Positions 27,369 to 36,480 of a stretch of 64,000 bases of DNA are shown here, one piece after another. A program made the position numbers and the translations under genes. How positions within the stretch are numbered: the stretch's first letter is position 1; every line of letters begins with the position of its first letter. The notes below the pieces were generated by a model. That model was not told where the DNA came from, made no database searches, and saw only the letters and a program-made list of their open reading frames with translations. The DNA is from Lysobacter luteus (lineage in GTDB: Bacteria; Pseudomonadota; Gammaproteobacteria; Xanthomonadales; Xanthomonadaceae): the NCBI RefSeq assembly GCF_907164845.1, contig NZ_OU015430.1, positions 1,726,001-1,790,000 on the forward strand, read 5' to 3'.

Positions 27369-28147
27369 CAGCAAAAACCATGAACAAGCAGACCCGACAG
27401 CGCGCGCCCCTGGCGCCGGTAACCGCCGATTCGGCCGGCGTGCTCGGCACGGTACCGGCTGGCCACGCGATCAGCCGCTACGCCGAGCCGGAGCCGCTTC
27501 CGGTGCGCAAGCTGGAAGAACGCCGCCTCATCCACCGGCACGATTGGGTGCGCGTGCAAGCCGACGCCTTCCGCGAACTGCGTACGCGGCTGGTGGAACT
27601 GGGCGGCGAGCGCAGTTTCGTCACGCTGGTGGCCTCCGTCGCCCCCGGTTGTGGCGGCAGTTTCGTGGCGCGCAACCTCGCGGCCGCGTTCGCCTTCGAT
27701 GAATCCAAGAAGGCGCTGCTGATCGACTGCAACGCGCGGCACCCTTCCCAACACACCGCCCTCGAGGTCGAGGCCACCGGCGGCGGGTTGATGGATTACC
27801 TGGACGACCCGTCGCTCGATGTCGGCGACGTGGTCTACCCCACCGGCGTGCCGCGCCTGGGACTGATCCCGGGCGGACGCGTCCGCGAGATCACCGGCGA
27901 GGCCTTCAGTTCCTTCCGGATGCGCGCGATGACCGATTCCCTGCGCGGCCTGTACAACGACCGCTACGTGATCCTCGACGGCCCGCCCGTGCAGGGCTCG
28001 CCCGATGCCCGGATCCTGTCCGAGCTGGCCGACTTCGTGGTGCTGGTCGCCGGGTACGGCCGGGTGAGCACCGCCGCGGTCGAGAAGGCCATGGCGAGCT
28101 TCCCGTCGGAAAAGCTTGCCGGCGTTGTGCTCAACAACAGCCCATGA
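27365..28147 (+). CDS. BY-kinase-like (CpsD/CapB) ATPase with degenerate Walker A
   Basis: A 260-residue MinD-fold protein that in related loci is the tyrosine autokinase partner of the chain-length protein. FRELRTRL, the Walker A region SVAPGCGGSFVARNLA (residues 91-106), Walker A' ALLIDCNARHPS and Walker B YVILDGPP are recognisable. The essential lysine of PGEGKS is Gly98 here (codon GGC at 27656-27658), A' has Cys in place of the usual acidic residue, and there is no C-terminal Tyr cluster. ATP hydrolysis and autokinase activity are doubtful; it may be structural. It overlaps both neighbours by ATGA. Confidence 0.85.
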   Translation: MTAKTMNKQTRQRAPLAPVTADSAGVLGTVPAGHAISRYAEPEPLPVRKLEERRLIHRHDWVRVQADAFRELRTRLVELGGERSFVTLVASVAPGCGGSFVARNLAAAFAFDESKKALLIDCNARHPSQHTALEVEATGGGLMDYLDDPSLDVGDVVYPTGVPRLGLIPGGRVREITGEAFSSFRMRAMTDSLRGLYNDRYVILDGPPVQGSPDARILSELADFVVLVAGYGRVSTAAVEKAMASFPSEKLAGVVLNNSP

Positions 28148-29466
28148 GCCGATCCGGCGCACGCAACCGTTACAGGCTTGGCACGGTTCACGCACTCGCG
28201 GCCGCGCTGGCGACGCTGCCGGGGACGGCCGCGGCCCTCCGGCTGGATTACTCGGCCGACCTGGGCGTGGAGCGCAACGACAACGTCGCGATGACCCCGG
28301 TCGACCCGGTCGAGGAGGACATCCTCCGGGCCGGGCTGGATTTCGCCCTGACCCACGACACCGCGGTCATCCAGGCCAGCCTGGCTGGACGGGCGGAATA
28401 CCGCGACTACCTCGGCGACGCCTACGACGACACCCTCGACGGCACCGCGCAGGGCCGCCTGAACTGGTTCGCGCTGCCCGAACGGCTGAGCTTCACCGTC
28501 GAGGACAACCTCTCGGTGCAGCCCGTCGACACCCTGGCGGTCAATGCACCGGGCAACCGCCAGCAGGTCAACGTGCTGTCGCTCGGGCCCAACCTGCATT
28601 TCGACCTTGGCTCGAGCCTGCGCGGGCGTGCGGAACTGCGCTACACCGACAGCGACGCCGAGATCACCGACGAGTTCAACTCGCAGCGGCTGGGCATGGC
28701 CGTGCGTACCATCAAGGAACTGGGGCCGACCAGCCAGCTCTCACTGAACGTGCAGGGCCAGCGGGTGGACTTCGACGACGACGTCATTGCGCGCGACTAC
28801 ACGCGCTACGACCTGTTCGCGCGCTATGCACGGACGCTGGCGAACTTCGAGCTCGGGTTCGATGGCGGCTATTCGCGGCTGTCCTACCGTGACGGCCCCG
28901 GTAGTCGCTCGGAGCCGCTGCTGCGGGCCAATGCGGACTGGACCCCGGGTGAGCGGCATCGCCTGTCGCTGTCGGCGTCGCAGCAGTTCTCGGATGCCGC
29001 GACCGAAGCGCTGGTCGCCATCGGCGAGGACGCGACCACCACGCCGGGACCGCTGCTGGTCGGCGATGCGGTGGTCAACGCTTCGCCGTACCGCGAGCGG
29101 CGCATCGCCCTGGGCTACACATTCACCGGCACGCGGCTGGGCTTCAGCGTGGAGCCCTACGTGGACCGGCTCGACTACGTCGATGCCGACGAGTTCGACC
29201 AGGAGGGCCACGGCGTCGCCGCCGCCATCGGCTGGCAATTGCGCCCGCGTACCACCATCGGCGCGTTCGCCAGCGTCGACCGGATCGATTACCTGCAATT
29301 GACGGTGGAGCACGAGACCCGCCGTTATGGCGTCCACCTCCAGCACGACTGGTCCCGCCACCTGAGCGGGCGCATCGAATGGGCGCGCCACGAGCGGCTC
29401 AGCAACGTGCCGGGCGACGACGCGGAACAGGGCCTGGTCTACCTGAGCATCACCTACCGCCGCTGA
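28144..29466 (+). CDS. Outer-membrane beta-barrel protein of the EPS locus
   Basis: A 440-residue protein with a signal peptide (Ala-rich, cleavage likely near TAAALRLDY) and many alternating amphipathic strands such as AELRYTDSDAEI, YDLFARYARTLANFELGFDGGY and RRYGVHLQHDW, ending in a C-terminal aromatic strand (GLVYLSITYRR). It matches the size and position of the beta-barrel genes in exosortase-A EPS loci (family resembling TIGR03016). A role as an outer-membrane export channel is inferred from position. The start overlaps the kinase-like gene. Confidence 0.8.
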   Translation: MSRSGARNRYRLGTVHALAAALATLPGTAAALRLDYSADLGVERNDNVAMTPVDPVEEDILRAGLDFALTHDTAVIQASLAGRAEYRDYLGDAYDDTLDGTAQGRLNWFALPERLSFTVEDNLSVQPVDTLAVNAPGNRQQVNVLSLGPNLHFDLGSSLRGRAELRYTDSDAEITDEFNSQRLGMAVRTIKELGPTSQLSLNVQGQRVDFDDDVIARDYTRYDLFARYARTLANFELGFDGGYSRLSYRDGPGSRSEPLLRANADWTPGERHRLSLSASQQFSDAATEALVAIGEDATTTPGPLLVGDAVVNASPYRERRIALGYTFTGTRLGFSVEPYVDRLDYVDADEFDQEGHGVAAAIGWQLRPRTTIGAFASVDRIDYLQLTVEHETRRYGVHLQHDWSRHLSGRIEWARHERLSNVPGDDAEQGLVYLSITYRR

Positions 29467-29477
29467 GGAGCACTGCC

Positions 29478-31364
29478 ATGGCGTCCCATCGAGCAAGCCA
29501 CCGACCGGGCCACGCCCCTCGCCGCAGCGCGCTGGCCTGGCGCGGCCGCACCGCCGCGGTGCTGTACCTGGTCTCGCTGGCCGCGGCCTGTGGCTTCCCG
29601 GAAACCGGGACGCCCGTCTCCGTCCCCAAGGCCGAAGCCGTGCCCGCCCCGTCCGATGCCGCTCCGGCGCCCGATGCAGTACCGGCCCCGGCGCCCGCGG
29701 CAGCCGGCACGATGGCCAGCGGCATTCCGCTCGACCTTGACTACGTCGATCGAAACTCCGGCGAGTACCGCCGCTTCACCGCATTCGTCGACAGCGCGGT
29801 GCGCGGCAATCCCGGCTACGCGTTCGCCGCGGCCGACGCCGCCCTGATGCACCGGCTGTCGGGCAAGGACCGCTACTGCGAGCTGGCGGTATCGATGGTG
29901 GAGAAGCAGGTCGCCGACGCCGAGGCCGCGATCGCGCGCGGCGACCGCCCGGAAGTCGCCGGCGACTCCTACCTGCAGGTCGGCCCGATGATCTCCGACC
30001 TCGCACTCACCCTCGACACCTGCAACACGATGGTGACGGCCGCGCAGCGTCAGCGCTGGTCGGCGTACGCCGAGCAGGCGGTGTGGAACGTGTGGCACCA
30101 CATGCGCGCGCACTGGGGCATGCGGCCGCAGCCGTGGACCGGCTGGGCCACCGACAACCCGGGCAACAACTACTACTACAGCTTCCTGGAGGCGACGCTG
30201 TACTGGGCGCTCGCCAGCGGCAACGCCGACTGGATGAAGGAGCTGCGCGAGGACCGCGTGCCGCCGCTGCAGCAATACTTCGCCCAGCTCGATGGCGGCG
30301 GCAGCCGCGAGGGCACCGGATACGGTGCCGCGCACATGCGGTTGTTCCCCTGGTACCGGCTGTGGCGGGATGCCACCGGTCAGGACCTCGCCGGCGCCAG
30401 CAGCCATGCGCGCGACAGCATCGACTACTGGATCCACGCGACGGTGCCGACCCGCGACCACTTTGCACCGATCGGCGACCAATCACGTAACTCGGTGCCC
30501 GAACTGTTCGACTACCACCGGCGCGTCGTGCTGGAAGCCCGTGCCCTGACCGACGACCCGCAGGCCCGCAGCGCCGCCGCCTGGTGGCTCGGGAACATCT
30601 CGGTGCCCGAGATGTCGTCGGGGTTCAACCTTCGACACGGCCTGCTGCCCGCCGGCGGGAAAGGCGAGCCACCCGCGTCGCTGCTCCACCATGCCAAGGG
30701 GACGGGGCACCTGTTCGCACGCACCGGCTGGGAAAAGGATGCCATGTGGGTGGCGATCGTCGCCGGCCCCTACGAGGAGAGCCACGCCCACCAGGACCAG
30801 GGCGGGTTCACCCTGTTCGCGGGTGACTGGCTGGCGGTGACCGAGAACATCTGGAGCCACAGCGGCATCCAGCAGGGCACCACGGTCCACAACGTGGTGC
30901 GGTTCGAGCGCGCCGATGCGAGTGCGCGCCAGTGCAATGCGCCGGCGGGGGACGTGGTGGTGCACCAGTGCACGCCCACCCGTTCGACCCTGGAGGTGAC
31001 CCCGGGGCCGGATGGGTCGTTCTCGGCCAGCGCCGACCTGACTGCCGCCTATGCCGGCAACCCCGCCCTGCGTGGCTGGCAGCGCCGGTTCGACTTCGCC
31101 GACCGTACCCTCACGGTGCGCGACCGCTTCGACCTGGACCCGGGCACGCGCGCGGTGTTCCAGCTCAACGTTCCCGAGCGGCCGCGCATCGAGGGCAACC
31201 AGGCCGTCGCCGGCAACCTCCGCGTGCGCGTGCTGGAACCGGCCAACGCCACGCTCGCGGTGCACGACTGGAGCAGCGTCGACGCACAGGAGTTCCGCCG
31301 TGGCTGGCGCCTGGACGTCAGCGGCAGCGACACCGGTTACGTGGTCGCGTTGAGCGAGGACTGA
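29478..31364 (+). CDS. Heparinase II/III-like polysaccharide lyase, lipoprotein
   Basis: A 628-residue protein with lipobox LAAAC (Cys38) and a Pro/Ala-rich linker, so it is likely anchored to the outer membrane. A helical toroid domain follows (about residues 90-400). The C-terminal beta domain starts near HLFARTGW and has the HxHxDxGxF motif as HAHQDQGGF (residues 436-444), with EESHAHQ upstream. Such enzymes cleave uronic-acid polysaccharides by beta-elimination. Here it may trim or release the locus's own polymer. It follows the barrel gene by 11 bases with a GAGGAG ribosome site. Confidence 0.85.
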   Translation: MASHRASHRPGHAPRRSALAWRGRTAAVLYLVSLAAACGFPETGTPVSVPKAEAVPAPSDAAPAPDAVPAPAPAAAGTMASGIPLDLDYVDRNSGEYRRFTAFVDSAVRGNPGYAFAAADAALMHRLSGKDRYCELAVSMVEKQVADAEAAIARGDRPEVAGDSYLQVGPMISDLALTLDTCNTMVTAAQRQRWSAYAEQAVWNVWHHMRAHWGMRPQPWTGWATDNPGNNYYYSFLEATLYWALASGNADWMKELREDRVPPLQQYFAQLDGGGSREGTGYGAAHMRLFPWYRLWRDATGQDLAGASSHARDSIDYWIHATVPTRDHFAPIGDQSRNSVPELFDYHRRVVLEARALTDDPQARSAAAWWLGNISVPEMSSGFNLRHGLLPAGGKGEPPASLLHHAKGTGHLFARTGWEKDAMWVAIVAGPYEESHAHQDQGGFTLFAGDWLAVTENIWSHSGIQQGTTVHNVVRFERADASARQCNAPAGDVVVHQCTPTRSTLEVTPGPDGSFSASADLTAAYAGNPALRGWQRRFDFADRTLTVRDRFDLDPGTRAVFQLNVPERPRIEGNQAVAGNLRVRVLEPANATLAVHDWSSVDAQEFRRGWRLDVSGSDTGYVVALSED

Positions 31365-31368
31365 CCCG

Positions 31369-32127
31369 TCAGCAGCGCTTGGCCAGCGCGTTAACGCCGT
31401 AGTGGACGAAGCAGCGGCACGCATCCGCCCAGCCGAGTGATTCCACTTCGCGGTAGATGTGCCATTGCCAGCGCGCGGCGCGCAGCTTGTCGGCCGACAG
31501 CGAGCCGCGCCTGACGCGGTAGTACGCCAGCGGCTCCGGATCCGGTGCGCAGCCCGCCACGCCGGCCCGCCGGACCATCGCCAGCCAGAACGCGTAATCC
31601 TCGTGTCCCACCCGCTGGAACCGGCCGTCGCCCACGCGGCGGTCATACATTCCGGTCAGGTTGCCGATGCGGTTGCTGCTGAGCATGTCGCGATAGTTCA
31701 CCGTCGCCGGCGGTTGGACCACCGACAGTTCCGCCCCCGCTTCATCGACACGCTGGTAAGCGGTGTAGCTGATCGGCATGCCGCCGGCGCGCATCCAGGC
31801 CAATTGCACGGCCAGCTTGCGCGGGTGCCACCAGTCGTCGCTGTCGAGGAAGGCCATGCAGTCGCCCGTGGCGGCATCGATGCCGGCGTTGCGCGCGGCG
31901 GCGACGCCGGAATTACCCGCAAGCCGCACCGTCACCACGCGCGGGTCGGCCGCCGCGAAGGCGTCGATCACCGCCGCCGAGCCGTCGCGCGAACCGTCGT
32001 CGACCACCACCAGCTCTACCGCTCGGTGGGTCTGTCCCAACACCGACTGCATGGCCTGGGCGAGCGTGGTGGCGGCGTTGTACACAGGCATCACCACGCT
32101 GACCGTGGTGGTCCCCTGCCCGTTCAT
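31369..32127 (-). CDS. Family 2 glycosyltransferase
   Basis: A 252-residue GT-A enzyme: VSVVMPVYNAATTLAQAMQSV at the start, VVVDDGSRDGS and the DxD-containing AFLDSDDWW, then a receptor-binding part with GHEDYAFWL. It would add a sugar to the lipid-linked repeat at the cytoplasmic face; donor unknown. The ATG overlaps the stop of the next upstream gene (ATGA), making it the last of an eight-gene minus-strand run with near-continuous overlaps. Converges on the lyase gene with a 4-base gap. Confidence 0.9.
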   Translation of the reverse strand: MNGQGTTTVSVVMPVYNAATTLAQAMQSVLGQTHRAVELVVVDDGSRDGSAAVIDAFAAADPRVVTVRLAGNSGVAAARNAGIDAATGDCMAFLDSDDWWHPRKLAVQLAWMRAGGMPISYTAYQRVDEAGAELSVVQPPATVNYRDMLSSNRIGNLTGMYDRRVGDGRFQRVGHEDYAFWLAMVRRAGVAGCAPDPEPLAYYRVRRGSLSADKLRAARWQWHIYREVESLGWADACRCFVHYGVNALAKRC

Positions 32128-33311
32128 TGCGCCCGTCCCCCGGCCCAGGACGACCGCGGGGGCGGCAGGCCGCGGTCGCGGTACTGCCCGGGGTCGCCGT
32201 CGAGCCCGGCCTCGGCCGCCTTGACGATGTTGTAGAGCTCGCGCGCGGTGACGTAGTGCAGGACGTAGTCCTTGCCGTCGTTGTAGCGGCGCTCGAGGTG
32301 GTCGTGCATCGCGTCGACCGGTGCGCCAAGCAGGGTGTCCATGTCGTGCTCCTGGGTGCCGTGGGTGTGCACCTTCACGAACACCCAGTCCGGCCGACCC
32401 TCGACGTGGATGCCGGTGCGCACCCACGCATCGACGCGCGCCGGCGTCGGCGGGCAACTGGCACGCACGTCTGCATTCTCGATGCGGGGCACGACCCCAG
32501 CCCGCCGCTCGCGCCAGTTGAGCCCGAGCGGGCCTTGCACCAGCATCAGGTCGCCCTCGGGCCGGCCACCCACCTTCACCGGCGTCCCACGGTCGTGCGA
32601 CTTCGGGCGCCCGGGGTCGTCGGTGGCGTAGTAGATCGAGTTGATCGTGCTCGTCTGGGTTTCGCTCGGCGCCGACGGCAGGGTGAAGTCGGCGTAGCAC
32701 CCCAGCTCGCGCAGCAGCACCAGCTCGTTGTTGATGCCGCACCAGCGCCCGTCGCAGCGCGAGTTGTCCAGGCTCCAGTTGCCGTGGATGAAGCCGAAGC
32801 GCAGCTGTCCCGTCCCGGGATCGCGCGGCAGCGCACCATGACGCTCGTGCAGTATCTGGTTGAAGCGGGTGATGCATTCGCGGAAGTTGGCCTCGGTGTC
32901 GTTGTCGTGGTGCAGGTGCACCTCGATCTCGCCGAACCCGTCGGCACACAGCGACGCCAGCTTTTCCAGGTGCGCGGGCACGTACTCCTCCTCCGGGTAG
33001 AAGAAGGTGTGCTGCGGCGGCCGGCCGTCGGCGTCCCGGTGGCGGGCGGCCAGCGCCCGGTACTCGCTGCACCAGCGGTCGACCCGCGCACGCTGCACGT
33101 CCGCATCGGCGCCGTGCCACATCGGCTCGAAGTGGTCGACGAAGCAGAACATGACGTGGACCGGCCGCCCCGTCACCGTCGGAGGCCGCCGCCGCAGGTA
33201 GGCCAGGATCCAGACCTGCATGTTGCGCGCACGCAGTAGCTGCCAGACCAGCATGCCCGCCAGCAGCACGAGCACCAGTCCCACCAGCGCCAGCCAACCC
33301 GCCACGCTCAT
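32124..33311 (-). CDS. Unrecognised membrane-anchored protein, deacetylase-like in appearance
   Basis: A 395-residue protein I do not recognise as a named family. One N-terminal membrane segment (residues about 6-26) is followed by a periplasmic or cytoplasmic domain. Conserved-looking acidic/His clusters are FVDHFEPMW (residues 57-65), HTFFYPEEEY, EVHLHHDND and FIHGNWSLDNS, then a long C-terminal half with FVKVHTHGTQEHDMD. The Asp-His and His-rich blocks, and the neighbouring NodB genes, suggest a metal-dependent polysaccharide deacetylase or hydrolase fold (inference). It overlaps the glycosyltransferase gene downstream by 4 bases. Confidence 0.7.
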   Translation of the reverse strand: MSVAGWLALVGLVLVLLAGMLVWQLLRARNMQVWILAYLRRRPPTVTGRPVHVMFCFVDHFEPMWHGADADVQRARVDRWCSEYRALAARHRDADGRPPQHTFFYPEEEYVPAHLEKLASLCADGFGEIEVHLHHDNDTEANFRECITRFNQILHERHGALPRDPGTGQLRFGFIHGNWSLDNSRCDGRWCGINNELVLLRELGCYADFTLPSAPSETQTSTINSIYYATDDPGRPKSHDRGTPVKVGGRPEGDLMLVQGPLGLNWRERRAGVVPRIENADVRASCPPTPARVDAWVRTGIHVEGRPDWVFVKVHTHGTQEHDMDTLLGAPVDAMHDHLERRYNDGKDYVLHYVTARELYNIVKAAEAGLDGDPGQYRDRGLPPPRSSWAGGRAQ

Positions 33312-33335
33312 CGGCCTGCCCCCCGCCCCACCTGC

Positions 33336-33998
33336 TCAGCCATGGCCGTCCATCGCCGCGAAGGTGAATCCTTCGGCCATCCATTCGGGTATCAGCGTCG
33401 CCAGCATCTGCCGGGACGTCGTGCTGTCGTCGTGCATGAGGATGATGTCGCGCCCCCGTGGCGGATGCCGCCGTGCGACCTCGATCAACCACGGCGCCGG
33501 ATGGTGGCCGTAGTCGAGGCTGTCGTAGGACCAGTACGCGATCGGGCGCCGGTGGCGGACGAAATGGGCCAGCAGTGGCAATGGCAGCACGCCGCGCGGA
33601 GGCCGGAACGGATGCCGCACGCGGCCATCGAAACGTTCGAGCAGCGCGTCGGTGCGATCGATCTGATCGAGTTGCTGGTGCAGCGACAGCCGCTCGAACC
33701 GTGGATGGTCGTAGGAATGGTTGCCCAGGGTATGGCCGGCCGCGACGATGTGCTCGACAAGCAGCGGGTGCCGCTCGACCTGGTTGCCGACCAGGAAGAA
33801 CGTCGCATGGACACCGTGGCGCGTGAGCAGGTCAAGCAAGGGCAGCGTGTGCTCCGGATGCGGTCCGTCGTCGAAGCTCAGGTAGAGCGCCTTGCGCCCG
33901 CCCGGCCCGGCGGTGGTGACCCAGGCGCCCGGCAGCCAGCGCAGCAGGTGGAGCCGCCGCGGGCGCGGCGTCATGGTGGCCACGGCGGTGGCGTTCAT
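33336..33998 (-). CDS. NodB-type polysaccharide deacetylase
   Basis: A 220-residue carbohydrate esterase family 4 protein. SFDDGP (residues 41-46) gives the catalytic base and metal Asp, HSYDH (His94, His98) the metal ligands, RPPRG the catalytic Arg loop, and LMHD the C-terminal His. The ATG at 33998 is chosen because its ATGA overlaps the stop of the glycosyltransferase upstream. No signal peptide is evident, so it may act on a cytoplasmic lipid-linked intermediate. Confidence 0.9.
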   Translation of the reverse strand: MNATAVATMTPRPRRLHLLRWLPGAWVTTAGPGGRKALYLSFDDGPHPEHTLPLLDLLTRHGVHATFFLVGNQVERHPLLVEHIVAAGHTLGNHSYDHPRFERLSLHQQLDQIDRTDALLERFDGRVRHPFRPPRGVLPLPLLAHFVRHRRPIAYWSYDSLDYGHHPAPWLIEVARRHPPRGRDIILMHDDSTTSRQMLATLIPEWMAEGFTFAAMDGHG

Positions 33999-35131
33999 GC
34001 GAACACCATGCCGGCGTACACCGCCGCGTAGCGCTCGGCCATGCTGCGGAAGGAGCCGCACTCCAGCACCCAGGCACGCCCCGCGCTGCCCATGCGGCCG
34101 GCCAGCTCGCGGTCGTCGAGGATCGACAGCATCGCCTCGGCCAGCGCAACCGGATCGGAGGCCGGAACCAGTCGTCCACTGATCGCGTTGCGCACGATCT
34201 CGCCGTTGCCACCGACATCAGTCGCCACGATGGGCAGGCCGGCCGCGCTGGCCTCCAGCAATGCGATCGAATAGCCCTCCGACACCGACGACATCACGAA
34301 CAGGTCCAGCCCCTGCAGCAGTACGTCGACGTCGCCGCGGTCGCCCATGAAGTGCACCGCGGGATAGACACCCTCGCCGTGGGCAACCTCGGCCAGCGCC
34401 TCGCGCTCGGGTCCGTCGCCGATCAGCAGCAGCGCGGTCGCCGGCATTGCCTGGTGGACACGTCCGAACGCGCGGATGAGCGATGCCTGGTCCTTTACCC
34501 GGTTGAGACGCCCCACGCTGCCGACCAGCACGGTTCCGCGCGGCAGCCCGAGCACCTCGACCAGTTGGCGGCGCGAGGCGTCCGATGCCGGGCGGTAGCG
34601 CTCCAGCCGGATGCCATTGGGGATGGCCACCAGCTCCTTGCGCGGCCTGACGCCGTGCGCCTGCAGCTGGCGCCGCGCGGCTTCGCAGACCGCCACGCAG
34701 ACATCGGTCAGCCGCATCGCCTGGCGGTACAGCCATTCGCGCCGGCCACTGCCGCCGGTCGTCGGCATCGCGTGGCGGGTGTTCACCACCTGCCGCAGCG
34801 GCAGCCCGATCGCCGCCAGCACCGCGTAGTAGTGGGCCACCGCGTTGTGGGTATGGAGGACGGCACCCGGTTCGTGCCTGAGCTGCGCGCGCAGGCGCCG
34901 CAGCGCACGCATGTCGGGCCCGCGCCGCTTGCCGCACGCGCTTACGTCGACGCCGTCGGCTGCCAGCTCGTCGGCAAGTGCACCACGGCCGAACAGACAA
35001 ACCACCCGGCAGCGCATGCCCAGCGCGCGTTGGGCGCGCACCAGTTCGATCACCACGCGCTCCAGCCCGCCACGCTCGAGGTTCTCGACCACATGGACCA
35101 CGCTGGCGGGACGAACGGAGCGCGCCTTCAC
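33995..35131 (-). CDS. Family 4 glycosyltransferase (XrtA-locus type)
   Basis: A 378-residue GT-B enzyme from the GTG at 35131 (MKARSVRPASVVHVVENLERGGLE). The N-terminal acceptor domain precedes the nucleotide-sugar half with LVGSVGRLNRVKD, LLIGDGPER and the retaining-GT E-x7-E region SSVSEGYSIALLEASAAGLPIVATDVGG. It resembles the glycosyltransferases of exosortase-A loci (TIGR03088 type). GTGA overlap with the upstream ligase gene. Confidence 0.9.
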   Translation of the reverse strand: MKARSVRPASVVHVVENLERGGLERVVIELVRAQRALGMRCRVVCLFGRGALADELAADGVDVSACGKRRGPDMRALRRLRAQLRHEPGAVLHTHNAVAHYYAVLAAIGLPLRQVVNTRHAMPTTGGSGRREWLYRQAMRLTDVCVAVCEAARRQLQAHGVRPRKELVAIPNGIRLERYRPASDASRRQLVEVLGLPRGTVLVGSVGRLNRVKDQASLIRAFGRVHQAMPATALLLIGDGPEREALAEVAHGEGVYPAVHFMGDRGDVDVLLQGLDLFVMSSVSEGYSIALLEASAAGLPIVATDVGGNGEIVRNAISGRLVPASDPVALAEAMLSILDDRELAGRMGSAGRAWVLECGSFRSMAERYAAVYAGMVFA

Positions 35132-36480
35132 GACAGCTCCGACACGGTCACGCGCAGTTTTCCACTGGCGGTGAGCGGGATCGAATCGACGTAGCTGAAG
35201 TTGCAGGCCACGTCCGTCCCCATCGCCCGGGCCAGCTCGCGTCGTACCGCGGCAACCGTGTCGTCGCCAAAGCCCTCGCCGCGCACCAGCACCACCTCGA
35301 GCGTGTCCAGCTGGCGCTGCACCACCTGGTACCGTCGGATGCCCTCCACGCCCAGCAGCGCATAGACGACGAACTCGCCGGGCACCACCCGGCCATCGGG
35401 CGTGCGCAACGTGTCGAGCTTGCGGCCATCCACGCTGGCCAGCCGCGGTAGCCCGCGCCCGCATGCGCAGGTGCCGGCCATTGGCGTGCCGAGGTCGCCA
35501 TTGGCGTAGCGCAGCAGCGGCATGCCGTAGTTGTGCAGGTCGGTGACGAGCAGCTCGGCCGGTCCGTCGGGACGTTCCGGATCCAGCGGCGCACCGAACT
35601 CGACCTTCAGGTGGTCGGCACTGATGTGCAGTCCGTCGCGATGGGTGCATTCGGCGGCGATGAGCATCACTTCCCGGCAGCCGTAGGTGTTGTGGACCGG
35701 ACAGCCGAAGGCCTGCTCGATGGTGGCCCGGTCCGGCGCCAACAGGGCCTCCGCCGCCGTCAGGATGCGCTCGGGCGGCGGGACGGTGCGCCCGTGGGCG
35801 ATCATCCAGCGGGCCAGGTTGACCAGCGGTGCCACGTACGACACGACCACCTGCGGGCGGTACTTCGCGATCGCGTCCACGTAGCGCGGCATCGCCGCCT
35901 CGGTCATCAGGAAGGCGTTGAGCACCTTGCGGTTGAACGCGGCGTGGTAGAGCTCGTCCTTGATGCGTGGCAGCCCGCTGGCACTCAACGACGCCCCCCA
36001 CAGATACAGCGTCCGTTGACCCAGGCGCGCGCCGCTCCAGCCGTAACCGCGGTGCATCCCCGCCATGCGGCGCTCGTAGCTTTCACGCGTGTAGCCGAAG
36101 CGCATCGGCTCGCCGGTCGAACCGCCGGTCGCCTTGTACAGCAGCCGGCCACGGTACGCAGGCGCCACCAGCCGCTCGAGGTTGTCGCGGACATCCTGCT
36201 TGGTCAGGACCGGTAGTCGGGCGTAATCGTCCGGCCCGCGGATATCGCCCGCACCGGCCAGACCCGCCTGGCGCCAGCGCTCGCGGTAATACGGCACCTC
36301 GTTCCAGCAGTGTTCGACCAGGCGCTGGAGCCGGTGCCACTGCAAAGCCGCCAGCGCGTCGGCCGACAGCCACTGGCTGGCTTCGTACTCGCGCAGGTAG
36401 GCGAGCGTGCGCCGGCGCCGCAGGCCGGACTCGTAGGCCGGAAACAGCAGATGCCGGAACAGCGGCTCGTAGAGGTTCAT
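35128..36480 (-). CDS. Phenylacetate-CoA-ligase-like (CapK) adenylating enzyme
   Basis: A 450-residue ANL-superfamily member: ATGGSTGEPM is the P-loop-like signature near residue 117, followed by NTYGCREVMLIAAEC and the hinge GDLGTPMAGTCACGRGLPRL with a Cys pair. Proteins of this type sit in capsule and EPS loci and are presumed to activate a carboxylate for attachment to sugar, but no substrate is known. It overlaps the flippase and the glycosyltransferase genes by 4 bases each. Confidence 0.85.
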   Translation of the reverse strand: MNLYEPLFRHLLFPAYESGLRRRRTLAYLREYEASQWLSADALAALQWHRLQRLVEHCWNEVPYYRERWRQAGLAGAGDIRGPDDYARLPVLTKQDVRDNLERLVAPAYRGRLLYKATGGSTGEPMRFGYTRESYERRMAGMHRGYGWSGARLGQRTLYLWGASLSASGLPRIKDELYHAAFNRKVLNAFLMTEAAMPRYVDAIAKYRPQVVVSYVAPLVNLARWMIAHGRTVPPPERILTAAEALLAPDRATIEQAFGCPVHNTYGCREVMLIAAECTHRDGLHISADHLKVEFGAPLDPERPDGPAELLVTDLHNYGMPLLRYANGDLGTPMAGTCACGRGLPRLASVDGRKLDTLRTPDGRVVPGEFVVYALLGVEGIRRYQVVQRQLDTLEVVLVRGEGFGDDTVAAVRRELARAMGTDVACNFSYVDSIPLTASGKLRVTVSELS

